Source of the DNA: Helicobacteraceae bacterium
GTDB lineage: Bacteria; Campylobacterota; Campylobacteria; Campylobacterales; Sulfurimonadaceae
NCBI GenBank assembly: GCA_030596305.1
Contig: JAUVKK010000071.1
Location: 1 to 5,681 of the forward strand
Direction: 5' to 3'
DNA length: 5,681 nt
This document shows positions 4,483 to 5,681 of this stretch, piece by piece. Position numbers and translations under genes: made by a program. How positions within the stretch are numbered: position 1 is the first letter of the stretch; every line of letters begins with the position of its first letter. Below the pieces are notes generated by a model that saw nothing but the letters and a program-made list of their open reading frames with translations, had not been told where the DNA came from and made no database searches.

Positions 4483-5681
4483 TTTGCACGTTTGATCATC
4501 TTCTTAGCCAGGAAAGGGGTAAAGACATAGGCTACAAAGAGTGAGACAGCCAGAGCTACAGGTACATTGAGCGGAATAGGGGTCATAAACTGTCCCATCA
4601 TTCCCCCGACAAAGGCCATCGGTATCATTGTCAAGATAATAGCAATAGTTGCGATGTTTGTTGAAGGACCGATCTCATCAGTGGCTTCGATGATGATCTC
4701 ATCGAAGGTCTGATCTTCAGTCTCTTTGAGGTGCATACGTCGGTGGATGTTCTCAATAACAATAATGGCGTCATCAACGATCAGTCCCAGACTCAGCAAA
4801 AAGGCAAAGAGAGTAATACGGTTGATGGTCTGGTCTGTCATGTAGGCAATAAACAGCGTCATCGCCAGGATCATCGGTACTGCGATCGAGACGACCAGTG
4901 ACTCACGCCATCCCAAAAATGGGATCAGGATAAGACCGATAATACCGATGGTAATGACCAGGTGATGGATAAGCTCACTTACCGCTTCGTTAGCTCTAAT
5001 ACCGTAGTTTCGAGTAACGATATAGGAGATACCCGCTGCATCTAAATGTTCACGGTTCTCCTCAAGCATCTCAGTGACATTATGTGCGATATGGACCGCA
5101 TTGGTTCCCCTGAGTTTAGAGACCGTGAGTGTGACTTGGTTAATAGGGTCATCAAAGGTACTGTTGTCATCGCGCATTGCGAGTTGTGATCTTTGAAAGT
5201 GCTGGATGTCCCATCCAAACTCAACATCGGCAACATTTTTCAAGTAGATCGGTGAACCCATGTACTGTGCGACGATAAGGTTTTTAAGGTCATCAACATT
5301 GTCGATACCGTTTTTGACACCAAAGACAATAAGTGAACCTTCTGATGAAGGTGCTTGAATGTTTGGTGCATTGTTAGCGATGGCTTTGATAGACTGGGCT
5401 ATCTGCCCTAGAGAGAGATGGTACCCAGAGAGTTTATCGAGGTCTACTTCAATATTGAATTGAGGACGGTGGATCCCTTTAAGAGTACTTTTGGAGACAT
5501 TATCAATAGCATTAAGGTCCTGTTGTATGTCACGGACGAGACGGTATTGCTCAGGCGAAGTCTTTTCACTGCCGTCATTCTGATAAAAAGCGATGGTGAC
5601 CACCGGAATGTCGATATCGATATCAAAGGGTTTGACCAGTGGCATCTGCATACCCTCTGGCATGGTGTCCATGTTCTGCAT
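4470..5681 (-). CDS. RND efflux permease, N-terminal half (split gene, 5' end beyond window)
   Basis: 403 residues are visible. The ATG at the window edge is internal: TM1 and about 100 residues of the porter domain lie off the right side. LVKPFDIDIDIPVVTIAF near the start matches the porter domain of AcrB-like pumps, and the domain continues to about 230. TM2-TM6 follow (about 235-255, 262-281, 288-310, 340-360, 370-392). TM4 contains LIVDDAIIVIENIHRRM with the proton-relay aspartates D303 and D304 (AcrB Asp407/408). MAFVGGMMGQFMTPIP marks TM5-TM6. The protein ends KKMIKRAKGTH at a TAA, in the cytoplasmic loop where undivided pumps continue into TM7. Counting the missing part, the two halves total roughly 1,090 aa, a normal full-length RND size. 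An adaptor (membrane fusion) gene would be expected upstream, outside the window. Confidence 0.92.
   Translation of the reverse strand: MQNMDTMPEGMQMPLVKPFDIDIDIPVVTIAFYQNDGSEKTSPEQYRLVRDIQQDLNAIDNVSKSTLKGIHRPQFNIEVDLDKLSGYHLSLGQIAQSIKAIANNAPNIQAPSSEGSLIVFGVKNGIDNVDDLKNLIVAQYMGSPIYLKNVADVEFGWDIQHFQRSQLAMRDDNSTFDDPINQVTLTVSKLRGTNAVHIAHNVTEMLEENREHLDAAGISYIVTRNYGIRANEAVSELIHHLVITIGIIGLILIPFLGWRESLVVSIAVPMILAMTLFIAYMTDQTINRITLFAFLLSLGLIVDDAIIVIENIHRRMHLKETEDQTFDEIIIEATDEIGPSTNIATIAIILTMIPMAFVGGMMGQFMTPIPLNVPVALAVSLFVAYVFTPFLAKKMIKRAKGTH

Noticed and set aside
4468..4510. RND halves as one pseudogene broken by a frameshift.
   Set aside because: The second half has its own SD and an overlapping start, and both ends fit the interdomain loop. 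A frameshift is not excluded without relatives, but the split-gene reading fits better.
5042..5626. Minus-strand ORFs of 60-64 codons in another frame of the RND N-terminal half.
   Set aside because: They overlap a fully conserved RND segment in a different frame and carry no motif.

Overview
The window looks chromosomal and comes from a proteobacterium. The AT-leaning composition, the short and efficient gene spacing and the flavour of the proteins (a split RND pump, a small class 3 lipase and a MORN-variant repeat protein) would suit a free-living Campylobacterota (Epsilonproteobacteria) relative such as Sulfurimonas or Sulfurovum. That assignment is inference, because no taxonomic marker lies in the window.

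Layout from left to right. (1) Positions 1-644, minus strand: the N-terminal two thirds of an IS110-family DEDD transposase (recombinase), which runs off the left edge. (2) About 650-925, minus strand: the long non-coding end upstream of that transposase. It has a sigma70-like promoter and a densely structured transcript region (9-bp perfect stem, 12-bp direct repeat, alternative pairing partners). This is where IS110-group elements encode their bridge RNA. (3) About 926-1144: gene-poor DNA with only two tiny, unconvincing ORFs. The IS end lies somewhere near here and cannot be fixed. (4) 1189-2016, plus strand: a complete secreted class 3 lipase with a visible Ser-Asp-His triad. A TATAAT sits so close to its ATG that the mRNA may be leaderless. 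(5) 2038-2076: a strong palindrome between convergent genes. (6) 2102-2674, minus strand: a secreted protein made of about six MORN-variant repeats. (7) 2713-4470 and 4470-5681, minus strand: an RND efflux permease encoded as two genes with a TAATG stop/start overlap and a good Shine-Dalgarno before the second start. The first gene continues past the right edge.

The three right-hand genes are co-directional and very tightly spaced (1-nt overlap, then 37 nt), so they probably form one operon: RND N-half, RND C-half, MORN-repeat protein. The upstream genes, probably an adaptor and an outer-membrane factor, would lie beyond position 5681. The RND halves should assemble in the inner membrane into one 12-TM protomer and then a trimer. 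The lipase and the MORN protein both carry signal peptides, so the exported products of this locus face the periplasm or outside. The most notable items are the candidate bridge RNA and the split, translationally coupled RND transporter.
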